From Polyangiaceae bacterium (lineage in GTDB: Bacteria; Myxococcota_A; Polyangia; Polyangiales; Polyangiaceae): 49,761 nucleotides of DNA. Numbering within the stretch: the stretch's first letter is position 1; each line of letters starts with the position of its first letter. Below are positions 26,526 to 34,021 of the stretch, piece after piece. The position numbers and the translations under genes are program-made. The notes under the pieces were generated by a model, which was not told the DNA's origin, did not search any database, and saw only the letters and a program-made list of their open reading frames with translations. Where the stretch lies: contig JABFXY010000159.1 of assembly GCA_013361525.1 (NCBI GenBank), positions 1-49,761 of the forward strand, read 5' to 3'.

Positions 26526-28028
26526 CTATTGCTCCTTCTTCCTTGTCGGGTCGAACGGGATCCATAGCCCGGTCGAGGTCGCCGTCGGGGTCGTCGCAGG
26601 TGGCGGCGGCGGTGCAGTCGTCGTTGGATGCGTGGGCGCCGAAGTGCCGGACGTCGCTCCGCCCGCAGGTCTCCAACCAGTTCGGACGGGCACAGTGCTC
26701 TTCGGAGCCGCGGACTCGACGGCGGCCGACGCGCTCGTTGCGGCGGTCTCGGCGGTCGGCGCGACCGTCACGCTCGGTTCGGCTGTGGCAGTCGCGCTGA
26801 CGGCCGGCGATGCTGCGGAGCTCGTCTCGGCAGGGATTGGCTTCGCGGAGGACGCGGACGTCTTCTGCGCCATGTACTTCGTCCAGCCGAAGTAGCCGCC
26901 GATGCCGACGATCGCGACCACCGCGGTACCGACGGCGATCATGCCCAACCGTCCCTCGCGCGGAAGCCCCGCCTTCTGGCGGTCGCGCGCGCTCGTCGTC
27001 ATCGCGCCCGTAGCCGACTGTCTCGACACCTCCGGCATCCCCGTGTCCAGCGCGAGCTTCGCTTTCGCTACGGGTGCCGGCGTTGGCGTGGAGATCGGCG
27101 TCGGAACCGAGCGGCGCTCGACGGACCCGGGCGGCTTGGGCCGCGGATACATCTCGACGAGCACGCGATCGACGTGGGGCACGAGCGCGTCGTAGATCGG
27201 GGCCATCTCTTGCGGCCGCAGCTTCAGATCGCGCTGCATCATCGAATGGATCAACGTGGCGAGCCATTCGGGCACGTCCGGGTTCAGCTCTCGGATCGGT
27301 CGAATCGGCTCCTCACCGATGATCGCTCGGTGGATGTCCTCGAGCGTATTGCGCATCATCGGCGCATCGCCCGTGAGGATTTCGTAGAACACCATCCCGA
27401 GCGCCCAGATGTCGACGCGGTGGTCGACATTGCCGAACACCTGCTCGGGGGCCATGTAGAGCGGCGTCCCCGCTGCCGACTGCGTCAACCGTCGGCCATC
27501 GTTCTGCCCGTTCGCCGCGGCGTCCTTCACGATGCCGAGATCCAACAGGAACGTGCGATCGCCTTCGGAGACGAAGACGTTGTCGGGCTTGATGTCGCGA
27601 TGAACGAAGTTCTGCTCGTGCAATGCCCCGAGCGCAGACACGATCGGGAACAGGAGCTTGCAAGCGCGCTCGACCGATAGGTGCTTGATCTGCCGTTCCT
27701 GGAGCTCCAGATGGTGCTGCAGCATCTCGCCGAGGGATTTGCCCTTCAGCAGATCCATCACGATGAGCACCTGCCCGCGGCGCTCGACGACGTCGTGAAC
27801 GGGGACGATCGCCGGATGGTCGAACGTGCACGCGGCGCGGGCTTCCTGAATGAAGCGAGCGCGCGTCTCGGGATCTTGGTCCGCCAGCATGACCTTGATC
27901 GCGCAGCGCTTGAGCGTGGTCGTGTGCTCGACCTCGAACACGGCGCCCATACCGCCCCGGCCCAGAACGCCGAGGACGCGGTATTTGCCCAAGATCACTT
28001 TGCTGGCGTCGAGACCGGGAGGCGACAT
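26526..28028 (-). CDS. Membrane-spanning Ser/Thr protein kinase 2 (DLG variant)
   Basis: The protein is about 500 aa with a kinase domain (about 15-285). It has GRGGMGAVFEVEH, catalytic Lys in CAIKVML, HRDIKPDNVF as catalytic loop and a substrate segment GTPLYMAPEQ. The metal-binding motif reads DLG (FLLDLGIVKDAA) where most members have DFG, a substitution tolerated in some kinases. A single membrane helix (about 365-385, MIAVGTAVVAIVGIGGYFGW) is followed by a Ser/Thr/Ala-rich periplasmic tail of about 110 residues with no PASTA or other sensor domain. ATG 28028 is preferred to a TTG at 28073, but neither has a clear ribosome site. It lies upstream of PEGA copy 1 and downstream of the small membrane protein. 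Confidence 0.92.
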   Translation of the reverse strand: MSPPGLDASKVILGKYRVLGVLGRGGMGAVFEVEHTTTLKRCAIKVMLADQDPETRARFIQEARAACTFDHPAIVPVHDVVERRGQVLIVMDLLKGKSLGEMLQHHLELQERQIKHLSVERACKLLFPIVSALGALHEQNFVHRDIKPDNVFVSEGDRTFLLDLGIVKDAAANGQNDGRRLTQSAAGTPLYMAPEQVFGNVDHRVDIWALGMVFYEILTGDAPMMRNTLEDIHRAIIGEEPIRPIRELNPDVPEWLATLIHSMMQRDLKLRPQEMAPIYDALVPHVDRVLVEMYPRPKPPGSVERRSVPTPISTPTPAPVAKAKLALDTGMPEVSRQSATGAMTTSARDRQKAGLPREGRLGMIAVGTAVVAIVGIGGYFGWTKYMAQKTSASSAKPIPAETSSAASPAVSATATAEPSVTVAPTAETAATSASAAVESAAPKSTVPVRTGWRPAGGATSGTSAPTHPTTTAPPPPPATTPTATSTGLWIPFDPTRKKEQ

Positions 28029-28088
28029 CGAGAGGGGTCCGAGTCTACCAGGGTTCGACCTGGCGTCGTACAACGCGGCGGCTCGTCC

Positions 28089-28496
28089 TCACGGAGCGCC
28101 CGCGCGCTGCCTGTGCGCTATGAACCAAAGGACAGCGGCACCGAGCAGCAGGGTCACAAGCAGGCCAAGCGCTGCAGCCCACCACTGTGTGCGCGTCGGC
28201 CCCTGTTGCGCCGGCTGTTCGCTCGTCGGCTGAGGCGCCGCCCGCCGCGGCGCTACCCGCGTCGGCATGCGGCGCGGATCAGCCTTCGCGACGTCGACCT
28301 TCAGCCCTTCGGCATCTCGCCCTTTGCGAGCGACGCCAAGCTTGACCGAAGCGTCAGGCTTCGCCTCCACCACAGGAGAACCGCCCAGCACCTGCGTCCC
28401 ACGCGCCGTTCGAGCGTTCACGACCTGCGTACCGCGCGCGGTCACCGCGGGTGCGCTCGGCTTGCTGCCGCCGTAAGCCTGGTCGTCCTTCGACAT
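28089..28496 (-). CDS. Small C-terminally anchored membrane protein (MSKDD paralogue)
   Basis: The 135-aa paralogue of 2570-3031 starts MSKDDQAYGG. It has two ARGTQV motifs in a basic N-terminal half, the block KLGVARKGRDAEGLKVDVAKADPRR, and a single membrane helix near the C-terminus (about 108-127) followed by HRQRAGAP. The start is set by alignment with the paralogue; a longer frame to 28586 is not conserved. It precedes kinase 2 by 60 bases on the same strand and diverges from the 28609 gene. A role as kinase partner is possible, but only position supports it. Confidence 0.8.
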   Translation of the reverse strand: MSKDDQAYGGSKPSAPAVTARGTQVVNARTARGTQVLGGSPVVEAKPDASVKLGVARKGRDAEGLKVDVAKADPRRMPTRVAPRRAAPQPTSEQPAQQGPTRTQWWAAALGLLVTLLLGAAVLWFIAHRQRAGAP

Positions 28497-28608
28497 CGGC
28501 GCGGATTGTCGCCGATTGCGTCGCGTGCGCTCCAAGGAATCGTCAGGGTGCGTCCTCGACATCGCACGTGGATTCGCGTGGACCATTCATGTCAACGTTC
28601 GCGAATCG

Positions 28609-29343
28609 ATGGACGTTCGTCAGGCGCTCCCAACGTTTGTGCCCCTCGATTCCGCGTTGACCGTTCCGAGCTTGGTTCAGATCGATGGTCCTGCGCATTC
28701 ACGCATGATGCGCATCCCGCTCGTCACAAGGCGCGAGGGTCTCGTGATGAGCGGCGCGCGCGGCTATCTGAGACTCGGCACCGACGATCCCGATGTGCGG
28801 TTGCAAGGCGTCGGCATGTTGATGCTCGCCGAGACGCTCGAGGATGAGTGGGCCTGCGTCGTTTGCACCGAGAAACCTGCGCCCGCGAGCGGTCCAATCA
28901 AGCCGTACGCCATGTTCACGGTCGGCCCCTATACCTTCATGCTCGTTCCTCCAACGGCCGACGGCGTCGGCATCCCGCCCGACTACGACGCAATGACCTC
29001 GCCGAAGGACAGCGCATCCACGGTTCCGCGCCTTCTGGTGCGGTCCGGATACCAGCGAGCGATCGGCCGCACCTTCGCGCTGCACCGTCACGTCGCGACC
29101 GTCGGCGGGGCACTCTCAAACGACGTCCCGCTCTTCCGGCTCCCCGTCCCCTTCGTCGCGCGACTCACGCGTAGCGCCGGCGAGCTCAGCTACTTCGTCG
29201 AGGTCGTGTCGCCGATCTCACCCGGACCGCGCGTGCGCGTATCGGGTCCGCACGGTGAGCGGAATGTGCTCATGCCGCTGCACACGTTGCACATCAATGA
29301 TTGGGAGCTGGCTCTTTTGCCGCCGACGGGGCGACCTACGTAA
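28609..29343 (+). CDS. Unknown protein with possible FHA-like C-terminal domain
   Basis: The 244-aa protein is strand-rich without a signal peptide. The C-terminal half (about 145-240) reads RAIGRTFALHRHVATVGGALSNDVPLF, then VARLTRSAGELSYFVEV and NDWELALLPP. It follows the order of an FHA domain (strand, a GR-like turn, a loop before a small polar motif, then paired strands), but the diagnostic GR-S-H residues are not all in place. A phosphothreonine-reading protein beside two kinases would make sense; this assignment is weak. ATG 28609 is chosen within a frame that extends upstream to 28516. It is the last ordinary gene before array 1. Confidence 0.7.
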   Translation: MDVRQALPTFVPLDSALTVPSLVQIDGPAHSRMMRIPLVTRREGLVMSGARGYLRLGTDDPDVRLQGVGMLMLAETLEDEWACVVCTEKPAPASGPIKPYAMFTVGPYTFMLVPPTADGVGIPPDYDAMTSPKDSASTVPRLLVRSGYQRAIGRTFALHRHVATVGGALSNDVPLFRLPVPFVARLTRSAGELSYFVEVVSPISPGPRVRVSGPHGERNVLMPLHTLHINDWELALLPPTGRPT

Positions 29344-29382
29344 TAGGCGAAATCGGAGGCGCGCCGATCGCTGAGACGTGAT

Positions 29383-29440
29383 CGTCGCGCGTTGACCACC
29401 TCTCCCCCTTTGATGAAGCGGACGCGGGATCGCTGGTCTC
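29383..29440 (+). repeat. Imperfect direct repeat, left copy, beside array 1
   Basis: A segment of about 57 bases containing GCGCGTTGACC, a C/T-rich stretch and CCCTTTGATG recurs at 33941-33999 with the same order and few differences. In the right copy it lies in the leader of the 34022 gene. This copy abuts the truncated attC at the left end of array 1, so the pair brackets the array. Confidence 0.65.
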
Positions 29441-29479
29441 GCCCGAAGGGCGACCGTCAGGTGCAGCGCCTTGTTAGCC
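29440..29479 (-). other. Truncated attC (left half only)
   Basis: On the minus strand GGCTAAC (29479-29473, inverse core) is followed by an arm GGCGCTGCACCTGACGG homologous to the L'' arm of the complete site at 32395-32478, including the extra G and extra A at the same places. The matching right arm and core box are absent. The array ends here, next to the direct repeat. Confidence 0.65.
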
Positions 29480-30362
29480 AGGCGAAGCCCGCGTGCTGGT
29501 TGGCCTCGAGATGCGCCATGAAGGTCTCCAGCGTCTGGGCGCGGGTTGGGAGATCGAACATTTCGCCAAGTGCATTCACCCGCGCCCGCATCGCTCGGTC
29601 GTCCGTGATGAGTAGCTCCGAGTGGGCTGCGGCCGCGGCGATCGTGGCGTCGACCAGGTCATTGGCGGATGGCTTTCCGAGTACCTCCGTATGGGCGCCG
29701 TGCGACATTCCACGAAAGGCTGCGCTGATAAAGTGAAACTCACTGTAGCCGATGAGCGTCGTAGCGGCGGGGTAGCCACTCGGGCAGGTCCGGATCGCTT
29801 CCGCGTGCTGGGCGTCAACGGCGACCAATCGCAGGAAGTGCCCGTCAGGCTTGAAGAGGCGAGCGCAGAAGTCCGCCATGTACTCGTCGAGCTCGGCGGG
29901 GGTAGGCCTGGTCGGAATGCGCTGGGCGATCGCAGCCTTTAGTTTCGCGAGCATTGCAGCCGCATTGTCCTTCCGGAGACCCTCGCGAAGCCGTCGAGCT
30001 ACTGGCGGATGTGTTTTGGAGAATCCTTCGGAAGCGTAGTGGTCGAGAATCTCGTCCTGTTCTCTTTGCGCGAGAACCGGCGCCCGAACTAGGGCGCCAG
30101 CGTGCTCAAGTTCCCGAACCACTTCCGTTCCGCCAGGCGAGATCGCGAAGCTCTCCTTCAGAGCAGTTGCAAGCTTCGAGAGGGCCCGCACCCGACCTTC
30201 AACCACTGAGATATTGACCTGCGAGGATCGCTCGGCGAGAGCTTCAAGAGGCACGAGGACGCGACCGCTGGGAAAGGCACGCAGGAATAAGGCCGCGAAT
30301 CGATGGGGAGCCCGTTGCTCCAGCAGATTGGACAGGGCGCTAGTATCGAAGAGTACGTCCAC
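29457..30362 (-). CDS. PIN-domain protein, cassette gene
   Basis: The 301-aa protein starts with a strand ending in an Asp, DVLFDTSALSNLL, the classic opening of PIN ribonucleases. An ANDLVDATIAAAAAHSELLITDDRAMR segment near residue 250 carries the distal acidic residues (D in NDLVD, DD in ITDDR). A longer than usual helical insert lies between them (about 70-220). VapC-like toxins are about 130 aa, so this is a larger PIN protein; no antitoxin gene is adjacent. GTG 30362 with GGAG upstream is chosen because the PIN strand begins there; the open frame further upstream runs through attC. The stop lies inside the truncated attC. An RNase or abortive-infection role is inferred. Confidence 0.82.
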   Translation of the reverse strand: MDVLFDTSALSNLLEQRAPHRFAALFLRAFPSGRVLVPLEALAERSSQVNISVVEGRVRALSKLATALKESFAISPGGTEVVRELEHAGALVRAPVLAQREQDEILDHYASEGFSKTHPPVARRLREGLRKDNAAAMLAKLKAAIAQRIPTRPTPAELDEYMADFCARLFKPDGHFLRLVAVDAQHAEAIRTCPSGYPAATTLIGYSEFHFISAAFRGMSHGAHTEVLGKPSANDLVDATIAAAAAHSELLITDDRAMRARVNALGEMFDLPTRAQTLETFMAHLEANQHAGFAWLTRRCT

Positions 30363-30428
30363 GGGGCGCTCCGATGCAGGTTGCCGAGTAGACGGCGGGC
30401 GGGGCCCCGCCTGACCGAGTTTGCTCTG

Positions 30429-30516
30429 GCTGAACGTACTGCTGTTCAGCAGCGAGCGCCAGAGGGAGCCCGAACGGCGACCGTCGGCGACCGTCTGCTG
30501 CAACACCCTGTTGGAC
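30429..30516 (-). other. Integron attC site
   Basis: On the minus strand the site opens with GTCCAAC (inverse core), has an L'' arm GGTGTTGCAGCAGACGG and an L' arm CGCTGCTGAACAGC, and ends with GTTCAGC. It is about 80% alike to the site at 32395-32478 over its length. The arms pair except for one extra G and one extra A in L'', six bases apart, which is the spacing of extrahelical bases in known attC sites. The core has C at the fourth position, a departure from GTTRRRY. Confidence 0.8.
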
Positions 30517-31294
30517 AGCATCCGGCATGCGCCAGGCTACTTACGCACGCGCAATGGCCATCACGCGATTTAAAGGCGCCCGCTTCGAGTCGAAGGCCGG
30601 GTCGGCCCATGGGCGTTCCGCCCCACGCGGCAGGTGAAAGAAGGGGGGCTGTCCGCAGGTCGAGAAAGCGGAGTCCTTCGATGAAGCGACACTCAGCTAC
30701 GGGCAGGCCGCGCGCGCGAAGACGATATTGGTTGTAGTGTCTCTTGTGCATGTACGCGGTGGCAGAATCGGGCGTGTGCGCAGCCGCGGGAGTAACCGAG
30801 ACGTCGTGGGTGATGCAGGATTCGAGTGGATAGCCGCCAGGATAGCTCGCGTGCGCGAGATTCGGCGGAAAGGCGGTCTGAGAGGACGCTGGCCCATAGA
30901 GATTCGGAGCGAAGGTCGCTGCGGCCGCGGAGTGCGAAGTGTGGATTTGATAAGTCGAAAGAGCAGCGACGAAGAAGTATACCGAACCGCGGCTGGAAGG
31001 CGCTTCCCGCTCAAGCCGGCTGAGGACCCGACGGTCGACTCGAGTTACGTAGATAATTGAACCGTCCGGTGGATAGTTGACTCGTCGACGGCAGATTCCG
31101 GTCAGCAGCGGGCGCGCGGATTCGATCGGGCGAAGTTGATCGAGAAACGGATCGGTGCATTGCGAGCGGTCGACGAGCGGGTGCGGCACAAATTGCGGAT
31201 GCCCAGCCGCATACTCGTACCAGTCTGCGCGGGTGACCCAGCTTTCGAAGGTAGTAATGAGTCGATACGTCAAGGCTTCTGTCTGCCAACGCAT
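30446..31294 (-). CDS. Unknown cassette protein
   Basis: The open frame gives 282 aa. The first half has YRLITTFESWVTRADWYEYAA and PPDGSIIYVTRVDRRVLSRL. The middle has VYFFVAALSTYQIHTSHSAAAA, and later parts are Pro/Ala-rich with ARGLPVAECRFIEGLRFLDL. The strand order (DGSIIYVT, then a strand, then SH and an A-rich helix) weakly recalls PUA/ASCH-like folds, but I would not name it. ATG 31294 overlaps the end of the attC at 31285-31372. The last 25 codons run through the attC at 30429-30516, so the natural stop may be in a different frame if there is an indel. Translation on this strand is likely because every cassette here faces left. Confidence 0.5.
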   Translation of the reverse strand: MRWQTEALTYRLITTFESWVTRADWYEYAAGHPQFVPHPLVDRSQCTDPFLDQLRPIESARPLLTGICRRRVNYPPDGSIIYVTRVDRRVLSRLEREAPSSRGSVYFFVAALSTYQIHTSHSAAAATFAPNLYGPASSQTAFPPNLAHASYPGGYPLESCITHDVSVTPAAAHTPDSATAYMHKRHYNQYRLRARGLPVAECRFIEGLRFLDLRTAPLLSPAAWGGTPMGRPGLRLEAGAFKSRDGHCACVSSLAHAGCCPTGCCSRRSPTVAVRAPSGARC

Positions 31295-31372
31295 CGGCGC
31301 TCAGCGGCGACCGCAAGAGCGAGTCCGAAGGGCGAGCGATTGTGGTTGGACGACCGCAAGACGAGGTTAGGC
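31285..31372 (-). other. Diverged integron attC site
   Basis: On the minus strand GCCTAAC (31372-31366) opens the site, and its right third (CTCTTGCGGTCGCCGCTGAG, then CGCCGATGC) aligns closely with that of the site at 32395-32478. The end reads GTTGGCAGAC where the other has GTTAGGCAGAC, so the core box seems to have lost one base. The left arm is not a good complement of the right one; a direct repeat (CTTGCGGTCG) replaces it. The site may be inactive. The TAA of the upstream PIN-like gene lies inside GCCTAAC. Confidence 0.6.
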
Positions 31373-32374
31373 AGTCCCCTGCCTGACGGACGCCTTGTGG
31401 GCGATGAGCAGGTGCTCCGCGTTCCGAGTCCACAACGACCCGAGCGCGCGGCAGAGAACGTCCCTGAGTGTCAGCATTCGCTTCTCCGTCGTAGCGTAGT
31501 CAGCACAAAACAGGCTGAACACGACGTAGTCGAGATCGGCAATATCATTCGTTAGCACGGCATCGGAAGTCGTCGCGTCGAGGCCACCGCGCGCAATCCA
31601 TTGAAGTGCAAGAGCCACGAGACCGAGACAATGGGCCCCTGTGAAGCTGGGAAAGTACGCAAGTGCGTTGGCCCTGCCATCTTGGTAACCGGCATTAACA
31701 AGCATCAGCTTGATCGTTTTCAACATGTTGTCGTCTGACAACAACCGACGCGCAAGGTCTGACTCGAAACCGCCGGGCTGCCGCAGCGCGCGCACCTCAT
31801 CGGGCTTGAGCTCTTGGAGCCATGCCTCTCGAACGTTGACGACAAGTTGCTTGTTTCGGGGACCGTCGAAGTGTTGTGTGGAGGCGAGGTGCCGGCCCGA
31901 CTGAATGCGGGTGGAGTATTCATTGAATGCGCGCGCGGGTGACGCCTTGACCTTCAGCAAGAAATCTCGAAAGGCGTCGGTCGCAAGCGAGTCGACCAAG
32001 TCGCCGAGTTCGCCGGACGCCATTTCTTGGCGGAAGACGTGGCCGACCGACCACGCAACATCGACGGAGGTTGGGTCTTGTGCCAGCAGTTTTAGGCTGC
32101 GCTCAGCAACGTATTGCCAGGATGTACCCTTGAACAATTCGGCGAGTGCGACGTCTGGGATGAGGAACGGACCCTTGCTGGGTTGGAGAAGAGTGGTGTC
32201 TCGCAACTTGTTTTGATCGACGACCGTATGCTGCCATCGCTGCCGACCTGGTAGCGAGCCGAGAAACGCTTCGTCGGCCACGGCTTCGGCCCAGTCTGAG
32301 AGCGGGTCGCCCGCCGCGCGTCCACTCTTATTCTTCCAGTAAAAGTATGCTCGAGTGCGGGTACGTTCGTCCAT
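31367..32374 (-). CDS. PIN-like protein, cassette gene
   Basis: The 335-aa protein opens MDERTRTRAYFYWKNKSG, a short helix resembling DUF2934. A PIN-like pattern follows: HTVVDQNKLR (first acidic strand, about residue 55), FLIPDVALAELFKG (second), and NDIADLDYVVFSLFCADYATTEKRM near the C-terminus (about 285-310), where D, D and E could supply the remaining metal ligands. A large helical insert separates the halves. The assignment is from pattern only. ATG 32374 is 21 bases after the core box of the preceding attC, and the stop TAA is inside the next attC, as in typical cassettes. Confidence 0.72.
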   Translation of the reverse strand: MDERTRTRAYFYWKNKSGRAAGDPLSDWAEAVADEAFLGSLPGRQRWQHTVVDQNKLRDTTLLQPSKGPFLIPDVALAELFKGTSWQYVAERSLKLLAQDPTSVDVAWSVGHVFRQEMASGELGDLVDSLATDAFRDFLLKVKASPARAFNEYSTRIQSGRHLASTQHFDGPRNKQLVVNVREAWLQELKPDEVRALRQPGGFESDLARRLLSDDNMLKTIKLMLVNAGYQDGRANALAYFPSFTGAHCLGLVALALQWIARGGLDATTSDAVLTNDIADLDYVVFSLFCADYATTEKRMLTLRDVLCRALGSLWTRNAEHLLIAHKASVRQGTA

Positions 32375-32394
32375 GGGGGAAGCACCAAAGGTCT

Positions 32395-32478
32395 GCCTAA
32401 CGTATCGGTGTTCAGCAGCGAGCGCCAGAGTGAGCGAAGCGAGCGACGGCGATCGTCTGCTGCAACACCTTGTTGGGC
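32395..32478 (-). other. Integron attC site (best example)
   Basis: On the minus strand the 84-bp site opens with GCCCAAC, spacer AA, and arm GGTGTTGCAGCAGACGA. After a loop region come arm TCGCTGCTGAACACC, spacer GATAC, and GTTAGGC. The arms pair over 15 bases when one G and one A in the left arm are left out; these are six bases apart. Both core boxes fit RYYYAAC and GTTRRRY. In classical sites the first extra base of the gene-sense strand is C (G on the recombining strand); here it is G. Confidence 0.9.
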
Positions 32479-32577
32479 AGCCCCCGCGGGACGCCCCGGG
32501 TTGCCGGCATCCCAATATGTCGTTCTCGCTATTCGAAACTCGGCCGCCACCTTTGGGCCGCGTTGTCTCGGTCGGTG

Positions 32578-33279
32578 TTAGATGTCGCCCCCCGCGATGG
32601 CGTCGAGCAAGCCTTCGCCCGTGCGTGCAGATTCGAATCGATCAACCCCCTTTGCCCATTCGTCGAGCGCTGACGCGTTCTCGAGCGCCAGCGAAAGCGC
32701 CTGTTGGAGTTCATAGGAACCAACCGGGAAGCCTGCCGCTTTGAGGGCTTCCTCTAGCGCGGCTTGAATCAGTGAGGCTTCTGCTCGAACGCGGAGATCC
32801 ACTTCCCCCTCAATGTCCTCGCCTGTTTCGAAAGCCTCTCGACACGAATCCACCTCAAACGAGTGCTCCCGACGGCAAGCCAATGGGCGGACATCGTGGG
32901 CCGAGCATTCGCCTTCGATGAGTAGCGAACATGGCTGAGTCGGATAGGTAAGGGGAGTCGTGCCGCGGGCTCCGTTTGCTGCCACCCGGGCCCGATTGCG
33001 AAGCTCGTCGATCTGTTCGGAGGAAAGTCGTTTTCGAAGAGCGACGACAAGTCGTGCAATTTCCGCAATTGAGACATCGACACGCACGTGGCAACAGTAG
33101 GAGCACCCGCGCGCGCACGCCGGCGGCCGCATGATTCCGCGAACAACTTCATCGACCTGCCCGCCCACCCGCGCCGCTGCATTGGCAGCACCAGCGGGGG
33201 TGCGATTGCCCTGCAACGCGGCTCGGGCGTGCTGTCGCGCGAGCTTCCAGGTGGGCGTTTGGCGGAGCTGCGAAAGCAT
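32578..33279 (-). CDS. YkgJ-family Cys-cluster protein, first cassette
   Basis: The 233-aa protein contains CARGCSYCCHVRVDVSIAEI near residues 65-85 and CSLLIEGECSAHDVRPLACRR followed by EVDSC about 70 residues later. These are the C-x-x-x-C-x-x-CC and spaced Cys clusters of the YkgJ family (PF03692, CxxCxxCC), thought to bind zinc or an iron-sulphur cluster. The flanking helices (RLVVALRKRLSSEQIDELRNR) also fit. ATG 33279 is likely, with a TTG at 33300 as alternative; neither has a strong ribosome site. It stands first in array 1 reading direction, 42 bases from the lone core box, and its stop is 100 bases before the next attC. Function in the cassette context is unknown. Confidence 0.85.
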   Translation of the reverse strand: MLSQLRQTPTWKLARQHARAALQGNRTPAGAANAAARVGGQVDEVVRGIMRPPACARGCSYCCHVRVDVSIAEIARLVVALRKRLSSEQIDELRNRARVAANGARGTTPLTYPTQPCSLLIEGECSAHDVRPLACRREHSFEVDSCREAFETGEDIEGEVDLRVRAEASLIQAALEEALKAAGFPVGSYELQQALSLALENASALDEWAKGVDRFESARTGEGLLDAIAGGDI

Positions 33280-33320
33280 CGGGAGGTGTTTTTGATTCAA
33301 GGTACTCGCGCTCTCTGTCT

Positions 33321-33327
33321 GCCCAAC
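33321..33327 (-). other. Isolated integron core box at the head of array 1
   Basis: On the minus strand GTTGGGC is followed by AGAC, exactly as the core boxes at 32395 and 46093 are. No partner inverse core or left arm is visible on its upstream side. It could be an attI-type site, or an attC whose other half has been replaced. Confidence 0.5.
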
Positions 33328-34021
33328 TCGATTTATCACGATCCATCTAGCCGGTGAAGACAACCTTCAAGGAACCGGTTTCCCAGTCATTCCGCCATTC
33401 CGGTCGTCGCCACCGGCCCTTCATCCGAGGTCCGCAGAACTCCAGAACGGTAGACCAGTCTAACGCGACAACCAGGGCAACGGCCCAAGACCGCCTCCCG
33501 GCCCAACCCGGCACAGCTCGGCTTCTGATCATTCGCGCCGAGGACCTCGCGTGCGGGGTTCATACGGGCCTTGCCGCGGCCAGCCGGGTCCGCAAGCGCG
33601 TCGAGCGGACTGCGGACAGCCTCACCATCGAAGATGGTGACTTACGAATCTCATCGAGAGACTAGCTAGGAGCGTCGTGCGGGTGCTCGACCGGAGTGTT
33701 CGATGCCATTTTGTCCCACGGTCCCTTCTGCAAGCCAAGTGCACGGCAAGCCGCGTTCGACCGCCCTACAGGAGGCCTCGCGGACGACCACCGAGGAGCG
33801 CAGTCACGACGCACGTCGCTGTCTCCCGAACGCTTCCGGAAGAGGCGGGGACACGGACCCGAGATCCTCGGTGAAGCCGTGAGGGCAAGCTCGCCCGCTC
33901 GAGCCTTTCAAACCTCACGGCGTTTTCGCGCGCAGCCGGACGCCGCGCGTTGACCAACCCTCCCCCCTTTGATGGAGTGCGAACGTCGATCGCGAGACCT
34001 GCCATCGACGAGGGGGCAACG
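33328..34021. other. Non-coding or decayed region beside array 1
   Basis: I find no supportable gene in this 694-base stretch. Short frames on both strands show no domain. An integrase, expected here if the lone core box were attI, is not recognisable. Positions about 33830-33925 on the minus strand have a tRNA-like T-arm trace but do not fold. The right copy of the direct repeat lies at its end. Confidence 0.5.
33941..33999 (+). repeat. Imperfect direct repeat, right copy
   Basis: This copy matches 29383-29440 in order and most bases (GCGCGTTGACC, C-run, CCCTTTGATG, then GATCGC and GAGACC). It sits just upstream of the start of the 34022 gene and may be part of that gene's leader or promoter. 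Together the copies bracket array 1 plus about 600 bases. Confidence 0.65.

Larger units (their letters stand above)
29440..33327 (-). mobile_element. Integron gene-cassette array 1 (CALIN), four cassettes reading leftwards
   Basis: Four minus-strand genes (32578-33279, 31367-32374, 30446-31294, 29457-30362) are each followed in gene direction by an attC-like site. Three sites (32395-32478, 30429-30516, and the left half at 29440-29479) share an L'' arm of the form GGYGYYGCASCWGACS. The site at 31285-31372 is more diverged. Core boxes end each site, and AGAC commonly follows the core. A lone core box at 33321-33327 opens the array. No integrase gene is in the window, hence the CALIN label. 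Genes with cassette-like size, uniform orientation and stops inside attC support this reading. Confidence 0.8.

Noticed and set aside
33826..33925. tRNA gene or remnant on the minus strand
   Set aside because: A T-arm-like stretch is suggestive, but the loop does not fit TTCRANY, the anticodon arm does not close and no acceptor partner is found.
33328..33940. Integron integrase gene beside the head of array 1
   Set aside because: Frames on both strands lack the Arg-His-Arg-Tyr boxes of tyrosine recombinases and are too short.
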